The notes under the pieces were generated by a model. It was not told where the DNA came from. It was given only the letters and a program-made list of their open reading frames with translations, and did not search any database. From Candidatus Puniceispirillum marinum IMCC1322 (GTDB taxonomy: Bacteria; Pseudomonadota; Alphaproteobacteria; Puniceispirillales; Puniceispirillaceae): DNA of 64,000 nucleotides. The stretch covers positions 930,001 to 994,000 of the forward strand of contig NC_014010.1 in NCBI RefSeq assembly GCF_000024465.1, read 5' to 3'. Shown piece after piece: positions 1 through 10,274 of this stretch (its first letter is position 1; each line of letters opens with the position of its first letter). Both the position numbers and the translations under genes were made by a program.

Positions 1-1058
1 TCATGACTCCAGTCAGCCGGACTGCGCATCATCACCGCGCTCATCATGGTAAATGTAACCAAAGGCACCAAGATCAGCATATATATCAGGCGCGAGCCAT
101 GCTTGCGGCCATCATAGCCAGTGAGCGCCAGAATCCGCTGGCGTAACATGCTGTTGCTAATCGCCGGACGCAAGGCATCGATATCAACAAAAGCGACTGA
201 CATGCGCATTGTTGACACCGGATTACCCACCATCATTGAACGACGACCCGCGCGCAACAAACATTCGCAATAAGCACGAATATCATAGCGCCGACGCGTG
301 ATAAGGGACTGGTCACAAGCCATTTCCCGGAGCCGCCCTACATTTTTTCTGAGCAGATAAAAGGCCGGATTCCAGAAGAATAACGGTTGTAAAAAGGCCA
401 GTGCCATATCCCATTCAACATCACGCTGGCGGAAATGCTGAAGCTCGTGGCTGATCGCCATTCTGACATCAGCCATATCTTCAAGCATGACCTCAGGCAA
501 CACAATATAACGCCGCCGCAGACCGCGTGTTGAAAACGGCACCAGAACCGTATCACTAATCAGAAAGGTGACCGAGCCTATGGTACGTAGCGGATGACAT
601 GCCTGCAACACCCGGCGCAATGCCAGCAGATTGATAATGGCTTTGAGCAGAAAACCGACTGTGCCAGCAGTGATAAGCATGGCAAGAGTCACCATGAAGG
701 TACCCGATTGACCAACAAAATCACGGACAAAATGGCTAGGCGCATCAATCAGCAACTGCATTGTCGATGGTTTGATTTCATAATCACCGTCAAGATAATG
801 CGCAACGATGAGATCAAAGACATTCAACGAATATTGGGAAATGATACCATCAGCAAGATAGATCACCACAGGACATAAAGCCCCTGCCAGCATGACGCCA
901 TTGAGTAAGCGCAATTGCGCATCATAAGCCCCCGCAAGCCCGGTTCTGGACAAGATACGCACGGCAAGCCACCATAAGGCAAAAATCACAAATAGTAGCA
1001 AATTTGCATCAATATAGGCGTTCACCACCAGTTCATTTAACAACAGATCATTTAGCAT
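1..1058 (-). CDS. BlaR1/MecR1-like M56 metallopeptidase sensor (partial, runs off window)
   Basis: Integral-membrane zinc peptidase of the M56 (BlaR1/MecR1) family, which senses a signal (cell-wall antibiotic in known members) and triggers removal of a BlaI repressor. I read an open frame of about 352 codons, cut by the left window edge. It has hydrophobic segments near the N-terminus and around residues 105-130, the zinc motif HELQH at residues 204-208, and a downstream REMACDQ motif matching the third-ligand region of the family. The start ATG at 1058 overlaps the end of blaI by 11 bases, the usual blaI-blaR1 operon arrangement. A C-terminal hydrophobic segment lies just before the edge. 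Whether a penicillin-binding sensor domain follows cannot be seen, so the signal is unknown. Confidence 0.85.
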   Translation of the reverse strand, partial: MLNDLLLNELVVNAYIDANLLLFVIFALWWLAVRILSRTGLAGAYDAQLRLLNGVMLAGALCPVVIYLADGIISQYSLNVFDLIVAHYLDGDYEIKPSTMQLLIDAPSHFVRDFVGQSGTFMVTLAMLITAGTVGFLLKAIINLLALRRVLQACHPLRTIGSVTFLISDTVLVPFSTRGLRRRYIVLPEVMLEDMADVRMAISHELQHFRQRDVEWDMALAFLQPLFFWNPAFYLLRKNVGRLREMACDQSLITRRRYDIRAYCECLLRAGRRSMMVGNPVSTMRMSVAFVDIDALRPAISNSMLRQRILALTGYDGRKHGSRLIYMLILVPLVTFTMMSAVMMRSPADWSH

Positions 1059-1443
1059 TTTTTTCAAGCCTCCGATCCAACAGTTCACGCATTTCAGAAA
1101 GCATGTCTTCGGTCAGGTTCTCATCATCGACAAGACGCGCCACCATAGCTGATGGTGTATTGTCAAAAAGCTTTTGCGACACATTCATTAAATAGGTTGA
1201 TTGATAGTCCTCTTTTTCAATAAGCGGTTTATAGATGAAAGACTTTTCCGAGCGTTCACTCACTAAAAAATTCTTTTGTTCAAGGATACGCAAAATCGTT
1301 GATGCCGAAGTATAGGCAAGATCACGGTCAGCATCCAGCTGTGCCATAACCTGGCGTACAGTACCCCCATTGATCTGCCAAACAGCACTCATAAATTCCA
1401 ACTCGACTTCGGTTAAAATCATGCTGTTTTTCTTCTGCCGCAT
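1048..1443 (-). CDS. blaI: BlaI/MecI/CopY-family transcriptional repressor
   Basis: Small winged-helix repressor of 131 aa, the usual length for BlaI/MecI. The N-terminal winged helix covers residues 8-75 (ILTEVELEFMSAVW, then TVRQVMAQL and STILRILEQKNFL), followed by a helical dimerisation tail. In the known systems the partner M56 peptidase causes its cleavage and derepression. It is the first gene of a two-gene unit with the M56 gene, overlapping it by 11 bases. The frame extends one codon to a TTG at 1446, but the ATG at 1443 is better spaced from the upstream TGAGGA. No clear TACA/TGTA BlaI box was seen in the short upstream gap. The regulated target is unknown; no beta-lactamase gene is in the window. 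Confidence 0.85.
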   Translation of the reverse strand: MRQKKNSMILTEVELEFMSAVWQINGGTVRQVMAQLDADRDLAYTSASTILRILEQKNFLVSERSEKSFIYKPLIEKEDYQSTYLMNVSQKLFDNTPSAMVARLVDDENLTEDMLSEMRELLDRRLEKNAK

Positions 1444-1488
1444 CAAACATTCCTCATATACCCATTAACATATTCGCTTAGTAAACAC

Positions 1489-1511
1489 GAAAAATCCGGC
1501 TTTGCAAAGCC
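1489..1511 (-). terminator. Probable rho-independent terminator of the glp-gap operon
   Basis: On the minus strand the palindrome GGCTTTGCAAAGCC (1498-1511) is followed within a few bases by a run of T (complement of the A run at 1489-1494). It lies just after the gap stop codon and before blaI. The stem is short and its loop would need central bases to stay unpaired, so confidence is moderate. Confidence 0.5.
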
Positions 1512-1518
1512 TTGGGCA

Positions 1519-2520
1519 TCAGGCCAATTTGCCAAGCCATGCTGCCGTATCAAGCATCCGGTTTGAAAAACCCCATTCATTGTCATACCACGTCAGGATA
1601 CGAACAAAATTGCCATCCATCACCCGGGTCTGTTCACCGGCAAAGATCGATGAATGCGGGTCATGGTTCATGTCCATCGAGACAACCTTATCCATGGTGA
1701 AATCAAGCACATTTGCCATAGCGCCTTTTGCCGCCGCCGCAATGGCATCATTGATTTCTTCACTGGTGGTATCGCGGCCAGCCTCGAAGGTCAGATCGAC
1801 AACCGATACATTCGGTGTTGGCACGCGCACGGCAACACCATCAAGCTTGCCCGACAATTCAGGCAGAACCAGACCAACCGCCTTGGCCGCCCCGGTTGAG
1901 GTCGGGATCATATTGACCGCCGCCGCCCGCGCCCGATAAAGATCATTATGGAACGCATCCAAGGTCGGCTGGTCGCCCGTATAGCTGTGAATTGTGGTCA
2001 TGAAACCACGTTTGATACCAACCGTGTCATGCAACACTTTGGCTACAGGTGCCAGACAGTTTGTCGTGCAAGACGCGTTGGAGATAATACGATCATCGGC
2101 GGTCAATGTATGATGATTGACGCCATAGACGATGGTTTTATCCGCATCAGCGCCCGGTGCCGAAATAAGCACGCGCGATGCCCCACTTTGCAGATGAATT
2201 GCAGCCTTGTCACGCGCGGTAAAGACACCTGTGCATTCCAGCACAACATCAACATCGCCCCACGGCAAGGCGGCGGGATCACGCTCAGCCGAAACAGCAA
2301 TTTTGCCCAGACCAAAATCAAGGCTATTGCCATCTACGGTGATGTCGCCTTTGAAACGACCATGAGCGCTATCATAACGTAGCAAATGCGCGCCCGTTTC
2401 GATAGGGCCCAGATCATTGATGGCAACAAGTTGAATGTCATCTCGTCCAGATTCGACAAGCGCACGCACGATGTTCCGGCCAATGCGACCGAAACCGTTA
2501 ATAGCAACCTTGGTAGTCAA
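1519..2520 (-). CDS. gap: Type I glyceraldehyde-3-phosphate dehydrogenase
   Basis: NAD-dependent phosphorylating GAPDH of glycolysis/gluconeogenesis, 333 aa, normal family length. The Rossmann motif GFGRIGRNIVRA is at residues 9-20. The catalytic cysteine is C151 in SNASCTTNC, and the catalytic domain contains TGAAKAVGLVLPEL and the C-terminal signature WYDNEWGFSNRM. The only start that fits the conserved N-terminus is TTG at 2520, preceded by a good AGGAGAC ribosome site 8 bases upstream. It is the last gene of the glycerol operon, 36 bases after glpK. This gives a direct line from glycerol through DHAP to 1,3-bisphosphoglycerate. Whether it is the housekeeping GAPDH or a glycerol-specific paralogue cannot be decided here. 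Confidence 0.95.
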   Translation of the reverse strand: MTTKVAINGFGRIGRNIVRALVESGRDDIQLVAINDLGPIETGAHLLRYDSAHGRFKGDITVDGNSLDFGLGKIAVSAERDPAALPWGDVDVVLECTGVFTARDKAAIHLQSGASRVLISAPGADADKTIVYGVNHHTLTADDRIISNASCTTNCLAPVAKVLHDTVGIKRGFMTTIHSYTGDQPTLDAFHNDLYRARAAAVNMIPTSTGAAKAVGLVLPELSGKLDGVAVRVPTPNVSVVDLTFEAGRDTTSEEINDAIAAAAKGAMANVLDFTMDKVVSMDMNHDPHSSIFAGEQTRVMDGNFVRILTWYDNEWGFSNRMLDTAAWLGKLA

Positions 2521-2556
2521 TTTAAAGTCTCCTGAGATAGGGGTGGGGGATTTGCT

Positions 2557-4059
<1,503 letters not shown>

Positions 4060-4083
4060 CTATTTCCCCCTTATACATGTCGC

Positions 4084-4362
4084 CTAGACTTTCCAGAAAC
4101 ACAGAATACTGGCAACAATCGATATGGCAAGTGGCCACCATAGAGGTGTACCAACAAATCCAAGCCATGCCAAAAAGATATATGAACTACCCAGTAAAGA
4201 AATGAATAGCCGATCCCCGCGGGTGGTGGTCAGACCCAGCACGCCTTTGCGTTCCTGTCCGCCAGGATATTTGATTTCCAGCACAATCAGCACTGCCATC
4301 GCCGAGAAAATGCCAACAAAGACCAATGCGGTCGGTAATGTCCATGCCATCCAGCTCAGCAT
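4084..4362 (-). CDS. DUF2160 small membrane protein of the glycerol ABC transporter locus (GlpU-like)
   Basis: 92-aa membrane protein matching the DUF2160 family by its pattern: an N-terminal hydrophobic helix (about residues 8-30), the soluble signature KYPGGQERKGVLGLTTTRGDRLF, then two more helices (about 53-70 and 74-90). In rhizobial glycerol operons a protein of this type is called GlpU and its role is unclear. It may be an accessory subunit of the permease. Its ATG overlaps the glpQ stop by one base (TAATG), suggesting translational coupling. Distance to glpK is 24 bases. Confidence 0.8.
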   Translation of the reverse strand: MLSWMAWTLPTALVFVGIFSAMAVLIVLEIKYPGGQERKGVLGLTTTRGDRLFISLLGSSYIFLAWLGFVGTPLWWPLAISIVASILCFWKV

Positions 4363-5159
4363 TATACCCTCCCCATCGCAAAACCCTTGGCGATATAATT
4401 GCGGACAAAATAAATCACAATCGCCCCCGGAATGATGGTCAAGGTGCCAGCCGCCGCCAGCAAGCCAAGTTCATATCCAGCACTTGACGCGGTCTTGGTC
4501 ATGGTCGCGGCAATCGGCTTGGCCGCCACCGCCGTCAGGGTTTTGGCCAGCAACAGTTCAACCCATGAAAACATGAAACAGAAAAATGCCGCCACACCAA
4601 CGCCCGCCTTGATCGTCGGAATGAAGACGGTGACAAAAAAGCGCGGAAAGGAATAGCCGTCAACATAGGCGGTTTCATCAAGCTCTTTGGGAATGGATTG
4701 CATAAAGCCTTCGAGAATCCAAACCGCCAGAGGAATGTTGAACAGGCAATGCGCCAACGCCACCGCCAGATGCGTATCAAACAAGCCAACCGCCGAATAT
4801 AGCTGGAAAAACGGCAAGGCAAACACCGCCGCCGGTGCCATACGGTTGGTCAAGAGCCAGAAAAACAGATGCTTGTCACCAAGGAAGCTAAACCGCGAGA
4901 AAGCATAAGCCGCCGGTAACGCCACAATCACCGAAATGACCGTATTGATCGATACATAGGTGATCGAATTGATATAACCCCAATACCAGGTCGGATCAGT
5001 AAAGATCACCCGGTAATTATCCAGCGTCCAGGTCTGGGGGAATAGCGAAAATCCCGATAGGATTTCGCCTGTTGTCTTGAAGCTCATCGCCACCAACCAA
5101 TAGATTGGCAACATCAGAAACAGGATGTAGAGCAGTGGAACGATATGGCGTTTTTGCAT
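4362..5159 (-). CDS. glpQ: Glycerol ABC transporter permease GlpQ
   Basis: Inner-membrane permease of a carbohydrate-uptake ABC transporter (MalG-like branch), 265 aa with six predicted helices. The N-terminal helix is PLLYILFLMLPIYWLVAMSF. The coupling-loop signature DETAYVDGYSFPRFFVTVFIPTIKAGV lies around residues 160-185 (EAA motif). It is paired with glpP, which starts upstream and ends 10 bases before this start, and with the two ATPases. Assignment to glycerol rests on operon context with glpK, glpD and glpV. Confidence 0.88.
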   Translation of the reverse strand: MQKRHIVPLLYILFLMLPIYWLVAMSFKTTGEILSGFSLFPQTWTLDNYRVIFTDPTWYWGYINSITYVSINTVISVIVALPAAYAFSRFSFLGDKHLFFWLLTNRMAPAAVFALPFFQLYSAVGLFDTHLAVALAHCLFNIPLAVWILEGFMQSIPKELDETAYVDGYSFPRFFVTVFIPTIKAGVGVAAFFCFMFSWVELLLAKTLTAVAAKPIAATMTKTASSAGYELGLLAAAGTLTIIPGAIVIYFVRNYIAKGFAMGRV

Positions 5160-5169
5160 CTTGATCCCC

Positions 5170-6033
5170 CTAGTTCGGATTGTCTTTGGTCATCAGCGTG
5201 TAGAACAGCCAGCTGACCAGCAAGGTAATAGCAAAATAGATCAACGACATCGCCGCCGCAGGCCCCAGATCGAACTGACCAAGCGCAATCTTGACCAGAT
5301 CAATCGATAATAAGGTGGTCGAATTACCCGGCCCGCCACCTGTCAGAACGAAAGGTTCGGTATAGATATTAAAGCTGTCCATAAAGCGCAGAAGAATAGC
5401 GATGGTCAGAACCGTCTTCATTTTAGGCAACTGAATGAACCGGAAAATAGCCCAGTTACTGGCGCCATCAATCTTGGCAGCCTGATAATAAGCCTCGGGG
5501 ATCGATACCAGCCCCGCATAAGCCAGCAACACAACCAGCGACGTCCAGTGCCACGCATCCATAACGATGATGGTAATCCAGGCGGCAAGCGGGTCTTGCG
5601 TCATATTGTAATTGATCCCCAGCACGTCATTCATGAAATAGCCAACCAGACCTATGTCAGGCAAGGTGAAGATATTCCACATAGCACCAACGACATTCCA
5701 CGGAATCAACATCGGCAAGGCCATCGTCACCAGACAGACCGAAACCCAGATGCCCTTGCGCGGCATTGATAAGGCAATGGCGACCCCAAGTGGCACCTCA
5801 ATCACCAGAATAAGACCGGTGAACAGAAACTGGCGTCCCAAGGCCGCATGAAAACGTTCAGACCGCAGAATATTTTCAAACCAGTCCAGCCCCTGCCAGA
5901 AAAACAGATTATTGCCAAAAGTTTCCTGCACCGAATAATTGACCACCGTCATCATCGGTATCAAGGCATTGAAAGCCACCAGAAGCAGAACCGGCAGAAC
6001 AAAAAACCACGCTTTTTGATTTTGTGTTTTCAT
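5170..6033 (-). CDS. glpP: Glycerol ABC transporter permease GlpP
   Basis: MalF-like permease subunit, 287 aa, with an N-terminal helix (AWFFVLPVLLLVAFNALIPMMTVVNYS) and six helices overall. The EAA-type coupling loop PEAYYQAAKIDGASNWAIFRFIQLPKMK spans about residues 188-215. It forms the membrane channel with GlpQ. It starts 9 bases downstream of the glpT stop. Glycerol specificity is inferred from the operon. Confidence 0.88.
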   Translation of the reverse strand: MKTQNQKAWFFVLPVLLLVAFNALIPMMTVVNYSVQETFGNNLFFWQGLDWFENILRSERFHAALGRQFLFTGLILVIEVPLGVAIALSMPRKGIWVSVCLVTMALPMLIPWNVVGAMWNIFTLPDIGLVGYFMNDVLGINYNMTQDPLAAWITIIVMDAWHWTSLVVLLAYAGLVSIPEAYYQAAKIDGASNWAIFRFIQLPKMKTVLTIAILLRFMDSFNIYTEPFVLTGGGPGNSTTLLSIDLVKIALGQFDLGPAAAMSLIYFAITLLVSWLFYTLMTKDNPN

Positions 6034-6042
6034 AAGCTATTC

Positions 6043-7113
6043 CTAGACCTCGCTTGCCAGCCAGCCGTCACAATAAAGGCGTGTCTGATCCTGTTGGAAG
6101 GCAAGCTTTACGACATCACCCTGATTGGGAGTATCGCTTTCAATGATCGCCGATAATCTCGTGTCGCCAACCATCGCCTGAATAACGCTGTGACGCCCGA
6201 CATCGGACACTTTGACAACGGTCGCTTCAAGACCCTTTTTGCCTATGGAGACAAATTCGGGACGAATGCCAATTTCAGTGCGACCCGATATGCCAGCGCG
6301 TACCTTGCCTTCAAGCGGCAAAGAATGCCCCTCAAAAAAAGCACCTTTGTCACGGATTTCACAAGGCAAGACATTCATGCCCGGAGAGCCAATGAAATGC
6401 CCGACAAAGGTGTGCGCCGGACGGGAAAACAATTCAACAGGGGTGCCAATCTGGACAATTTCGCCTTCATCCATAACCACAACCTGATCAGCAAAGGTCA
6501 AGGCCTCGGTCTGGTCATGGGTGACATAAATCATGGTGAGTTTGACACGCTGATGCAGTTCTTTGAGCTTGGACCGTAATTTCCATTTCAGATGCGGATC
6601 AATCACCGTCAATGGTTCGTCAAACATCACAACATTTACATTGTCGCGCACCAAACCACGCCCCATCGACAGCTTTTGCTTATTATCAGGTGACAAGCCT
6701 GACGCGCGACGGCCAAGCAAGTCCTGTACCTCAAGCAGAGTGGCGATTTCCTGAACACGCTGGTCGATTTTTGCCGCATCAACACCGCGGTTGCGCAACG
6801 GAAAGGCCAGATTATCATATACTGACATGGTGTCGTAGATTACCGGAAACTGGAAAACCTGGGCGATATTACGCTGATCAGGTGACAGGTCGGTAACATC
6901 CACGCCATCAAACAGAATACGCCCTTCAGACGGTGTCAGAAGACCCGAGATAATATTCAGCAAGGTTGATTTACCACAACCAGATGGCCCAAGCAGGGCG
7001 TAAGCACCCCCATCGTTCCAATCAAGATCGATATGTTTGAGCGCATAATCATCGCGCGAGGCCGGATCAGGTGAATAGCTATGCCGAAGATTTGAGAGGG
7101 TTATCTTTGCCAT
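6043..7113 (-). CDS. glpT: Glycerol ABC transporter ATP-binding protein GlpT
   Basis: ATPase subunit, 356 aa from ATG 7113 (the frame opens upstream at 7161, but 7113 has AGGAGATAGT directly before it and begins MAKITL). Walker A GPSGCGKSTLL is near residue 42, Q-loop VFQFPVIY near 85, Walker B VMFDEPLTVID and switch VTHDQTEAL follow, then a C-terminal TOBE-like region. The signature motif is LSPDNKQ rather than LSGGQ, a change I recall as characteristic of this half of the glycerol transporter. It pairs with GlpS, which has the canonical signature, so the ATPase dimer is probably an asymmetric heterodimer. Confidence 0.88.
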   Translation of the reverse strand: MAKITLSNLRHSYSPDPASRDDYALKHIDLDWNDGGAYALLGPSGCGKSTLLNIISGLLTPSEGRILFDGVDVTDLSPDQRNIAQVFQFPVIYDTMSVYDNLAFPLRNRGVDAAKIDQRVQEIATLLEVQDLLGRRASGLSPDNKQKLSMGRGLVRDNVNVVMFDEPLTVIDPHLKWKLRSKLKELHQRVKLTMIYVTHDQTEALTFADQVVVMDEGEIVQIGTPVELFSRPAHTFVGHFIGSPGMNVLPCEIRDKGAFFEGHSLPLEGKVRAGISGRTEIGIRPEFVSIGKKGLEATVVKVSDVGRHSVIQAMVGDTRLSAIIESDTPNQGDVVKLAFQQDQTRLYCDGWLASEV

Positions 7114-7121
7114 ACTATCTC

Positions 7122-8189
7122 CTATGCCACCAGCTGGCCATCGGGTGAAAAGAAAAAGCAATGTGCCGGATCCATGTAAAAGGTCCGATCCGCGCCAATT
7201 TCATAAGGGTGGATGCCATGCGCCAGCGAGACCCAGTTCTGACCTGCGAAACTGAAATGCGCACTGCTTTCAGACCCACTGAGTTCGGTCACCGTAATCA
7301 TGCCTGTCACCGCGACAGTCGCCGCCTTGGTTTTAACAGGTAAAACATTATTAGGACGGATCGCCATAATATAGCTGCCATCAGACAGTGATGCGGTGGT
7401 GCCGTTGGCCGTCCATTCAACAGATGCCGCATCAAGCTTAAATGTGGCGCCCTTTTTGGTAACAGTGATCTGGTTGATAGGCGGGTCAGAAAAGACGCTG
7501 GCCGATACAATATCCATCGGCTGGCGATAAATATCCGCCGTATTGCCAAACTGCGTCACATGGCCATCATGCACCAAACCGGTTTTACCACCAAGCAAAA
7601 GGGCTTCTTCAGGCTCGGAGGTCGCATAGACAACAACGGTACCCCGACCAGCAAATAATTCAGGTAATTGTTCGCGTAATTCTTCGCGCAATTTATAATC
7701 CAGATTGGCTAGCGGCTCATCAAGAAACACTGCATTGCTTTGCTTGGCAATCGCCCGGGCTAGCGCGGTACGCTGTTGCTGACCGCCAGAGAGTTCATGC
7801 GGATAACGTGACAGCATCGGGCGCAGTTGCAGAATATCTGCCGCATCCTCGACACGTCCTTGGATTTCGGATTTAGCCATGCCAGCCACCTTGAGTGGTG
7901 AGGCAATATTATCAAACACAGTCATATGCGGATAATTCACAAAGAACTGATGTACCAAGCTGATATTACGTTTTTGCGTGCTGAGACGCGTTACATCCTG
8001 TCCGTCCATGATAATCGAACCAGACGCACAGCGATCCAAACCTGCCATCAATTTGATAAGCGATGTCTTACCTGCACCCGTTTTGCCAAGCAAAACATTA
8101 AAATAGCCAGTCTCAAGAACCAGACTGGTATCTTTTATATGTATCTGCCCACCCACCTTTTTGGTGATATTTTTTAATTCGAGGGCCAT
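7122..8189 (-). CDS. glpS: Glycerol ABC transporter ATP-binding protein GlpS
   Basis: ATPase subunit, 355 aa, from ATG 8189 (MALELKNITKK) with AAAGGTAGG upstream. A longer frame to 8279 lacks such a site. Walker A is GKTGAGKTSLI, the signature LSGGQQQRTALARAI is canonical, and Walker B VFLDEPLANLD and a C-terminal TOBE-type domain follow. The usual switch histidine after Walker B appears as ATSEPEEAL instead of the THD seen in GlpT. So each half of the pair carries one non-canonical element. It is separated from glpV by a 266-base gap that contains a terminator-like hairpin. Confidence 0.88.
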   Translation of the reverse strand: MALELKNITKKVGGQIHIKDTSLVLETGYFNVLLGKTGAGKTSLIKLMAGLDRCASGSIIMDGQDVTRLSTQKRNISLVHQFFVNYPHMTVFDNIASPLKVAGMAKSEIQGRVEDAADILQLRPMLSRYPHELSGGQQQRTALARAIAKQSNAVFLDEPLANLDYKLREELREQLPELFAGRGTVVVYATSEPEEALLLGGKTGLVHDGHVTQFGNTADIYRQPMDIVSASVFSDPPINQITVTKKGATFKLDAASVEWTANGTTASLSDGSYIMAIRPNNVLPVKTKAATVAVTGMITVTELSGSESSAHFSFAGQNWVSLAHGIHPYEIGADRTFYMDPAHCFFFSPDGQLVA

Positions 8190-8335
8190 AGACCTACCTT
8201 TAAAACAACATGATCCGGCAAACAACCTGATCCGGCAACAAACCATCCGAAACTGGCGCCATTTCACTATGATCAGCATTCTAGCACTTTAAATCTATCA
8301 GGAATAAGCACCGAATATGCGCGTCATATAAGCTT

Positions 8336-8363
8336 GAAAAGCTGGGGCTACGCGAGCCCCAGC
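8336..8363 (-). terminator. Hairpin terminator/attenuator after glpV
   Basis: Perfect 9-bp stem GCTGGGGCT (8341-8349) and AGCCCCAGC (8355-8363) with a 5-base loop. On the minus strand it is followed by TTTT. It lies between glpV and glpS inside the operon, so it probably lowers transcription of the downstream permease genes relative to the binding protein rather than ending the operon completely. The rest of the glpV-glpS gap (8190-8335) shows no gene. Confidence 0.7.
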
Positions 8364-8417
8364 CCAGTTATGGTTCATGCTCGCTAGAACATGATTTTGC
8401 TACAAGTCAGACTAGCC

Positions 8418-8468
8418 TAGTTACTGGCTTAGTTACTGGCTTAGTTACTGGCCCCCTAATTACTGGCC
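8418..8468. repeat. 12-bp tandem repeat duplicating the 3' end of glpV
   Basis: Three contiguous 12-bp units (TAGTTACTGGCY on the plus strand) at 8418-8453, plus a fourth diverged copy at 8457-8468 that is the real end of glpV. On the coding strand every unit reads Ala-Ser-Asn-stop in the same frame, so the gene ends in four successive in-frame copies of its last three codons and stop. Confidence 0.85.
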
Positions 8469-10192
8469 CAGCGTGCAACAAGCTGATCGTAATTGACAGT
8501 CTTACCTGCTGGCTTTTCATTCGCAAGCGGTGGCTTAGCACCACCATTCTTATACCAATAGGCCGCGTCTTTTTCTTCGTTCAGACGAGGACCACAACCA
8601 CCATATACATTGGCGGCTTCGTCAGCTGCCTGCATACGTGCCATTGTGATGTCCATTTCTTCGGCCAGACGATCCATAGCTTGCTGTGGAGTAAAGGCAC
8701 CAGAGTTCACGTCACCGATCTGTTGCCACCAGATTTGAGCCAGCTTTGGATAATCAGGAACGTTAATACCTGTTGGTGACCAGCGTACACGGTCAGGTGA
8801 ACGATAGAATTCTACCAGACCACCAAGATTTTCTGCACGCTCTGAGAATGACTGGTGATTAACAGTACTGTCACGAATGAAGGTCAGACCAACATGTGAC
8901 TTCTTCACGTCAACTGTCTTTGAGACAACAAACTGAGCGTATAGCCATGCCGCCTTGGCACGATCCAAAGGTGTTGACTTGAGGATAGTCCAAGAACCTA
9001 CGTCCTGATAACCAACCTTCTGGCCTTCTTCCCAATATGGACCGTGCGGGCTAGGTGCCATGCGCCATAGTGGCTTGCCGTCACCGTCAACAGTGTTATT
9101 GCCTTCTGACTTTGGCTTTACCATATCGGCGGTAAAGGCTGTGTACCAGAAGATCTGCTGGGCAACGTTACCCTGGCTCAGAGCTGGCAATGACTGATAG
9201 AAGTCAAATGATGCTGCACCTGGAGGGGCATAGTTGCGAAGCCATTCGTCCCATTTACGGATCGCGTAAACAGCGGCGGGGCCGTTCGCAGCACCACCAC
9301 GGGCAACAGATGCACCTGATGGGTTACATGAACCAGCTTCCATACGGATACCCCATTCATCAATCGGAATGCCGTTTGGCTCACCTTTTGAACCGGTACC
9401 TGCCATTGATAGCCACGCATCAGTCATACGCCAGCCCAAGTCAGGCGCACGCTTGCCGTAATCCATGTGTCCAAAGATTTCAACGCCATCGATATTCTTG
9501 ACGTCCTTTGAGAAAAACTCAGCAATGTCTTCGTAAGCAGACCAGTTTACCGGTACGCCTAGATCATAGCCATATTTTGCCTTAAACGCCTTTTGCAGAT
9601 CAGGACGATCAAACCAGTCTTTACGGAACCAGTACAGATTCGCGAATTGCTGATCAGGAAGCTGATACAGATCGCCATCAGGACCCGTGGTAAACTGGGT
9701 ACCCATGAAATCGCCTAGATCAAGATCAGGATTGGTTACGTCTTTACCGTCACCTGCCATGAAGTCAGTCAGGTTATAGGCCAGCTGCAAACGTGAATGC
9801 GTACCGATCAAATCGGAGTCATTAACATAGGCATCATAAAGATTACGCTTTGTTTGCATCTGTGTCTGCACAGCCTGCACAACTTCACCCTCACCAAGAA
9901 TCTGGTGATTCACCTTAATACCGGTGATGTCTTCAAATGCCTTTGTCAGCACTTCAGATTCATATGAGTGCGTTGGAATGCCTTCAGACAGAACATTGAT
10001 TTCCATGCCATTAAATGGCGAAGCGGCGTCAATGAACCACTGCATCTCGGCAGCCTGTTCGGCTTTTGATAGGGTCGATGGCTGAAATTCATCATCGATC
10101 CATTTTTTCGCTGCGGCCATGTCGGCCATAGCTGAAGATGCCCCGGCTATTGCAACAGCTGCAGCAACCGCGGACAAAAGATATGTACGCAT
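8456..10192 (-). CDS. glpV: Glycerol ABC transporter periplasmic binding protein GlpV
   Basis: Large extracellular solute-binding protein (family 1 type), 578 aa, secreted by an N-terminal signal (MRTYLLSAVAAAVAIAGASSAMA, probable cut after AMA at residue 23). The long length matches the glycerol-binding GlpV type rather than ordinary sugar-binding proteins of about 420 aa. It is the first gene of the minus-strand operon glpVSTPQ-DUF2160-glpK-gap and diverges from glpR-glpD. The mature protein is rich in Trp/Tyr, as usual for carbohydrate binders. The gene ends in a small tandem repeat of its own stop region. Confidence 0.9.
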   Translation of the reverse strand: MRTYLLSAVAAAVAIAGASSAMADMAAAKKWIDDEFQPSTLSKAEQAAEMQWFIDAASPFNGMEINVLSEGIPTHSYESEVLTKAFEDITGIKVNHQILGEGEVVQAVQTQMQTKRNLYDAYVNDSDLIGTHSRLQLAYNLTDFMAGDGKDVTNPDLDLGDFMGTQFTTGPDGDLYQLPDQQFANLYWFRKDWFDRPDLQKAFKAKYGYDLGVPVNWSAYEDIAEFFSKDVKNIDGVEIFGHMDYGKRAPDLGWRMTDAWLSMAGTGSKGEPNGIPIDEWGIRMEAGSCNPSGASVARGGAANGPAAVYAIRKWDEWLRNYAPPGAASFDFYQSLPALSQGNVAQQIFWYTAFTADMVKPKSEGNNTVDGDGKPLWRMAPSPHGPYWEEGQKVGYQDVGSWTILKSTPLDRAKAAWLYAQFVVSKTVDVKKSHVGLTFIRDSTVNHQSFSERAENLGGLVEFYRSPDRVRWSPTGINVPDYPKLAQIWWQQIGDVNSGAFTPQQAMDRLAEEMDITMARMQAADEAANVYGGCGPRLNEEKDAAYWYKNGGAKPPLANEKPAGKTVNYDQLVARWASN

Positions 10193-10274
10193 TTTATATC
10201 CTCCCTAACATTTTTAGCGCCATCAATTCGGCTTATTCCAATCTTCATACGAACATGAAGCGAATGTCAAACTA

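Noticed and set aside
594-878. Plus-strand ORF of 94 aa
   Set aside because: It lies opposite the M56 peptidase gene, whose frame is intact and has the HELQH motif.
1948-2382. Plus-strand ORF of 144 aa opposite gap
   Set aside because: Shadow of the strongly conserved GAPDH frame; no ribosome site or domain.
4432-4656. Plus-strand ORFs opposite glpQ and glpP
   Set aside because: Coding strand is clear from permease motifs; these frames are low-complexity shadows.
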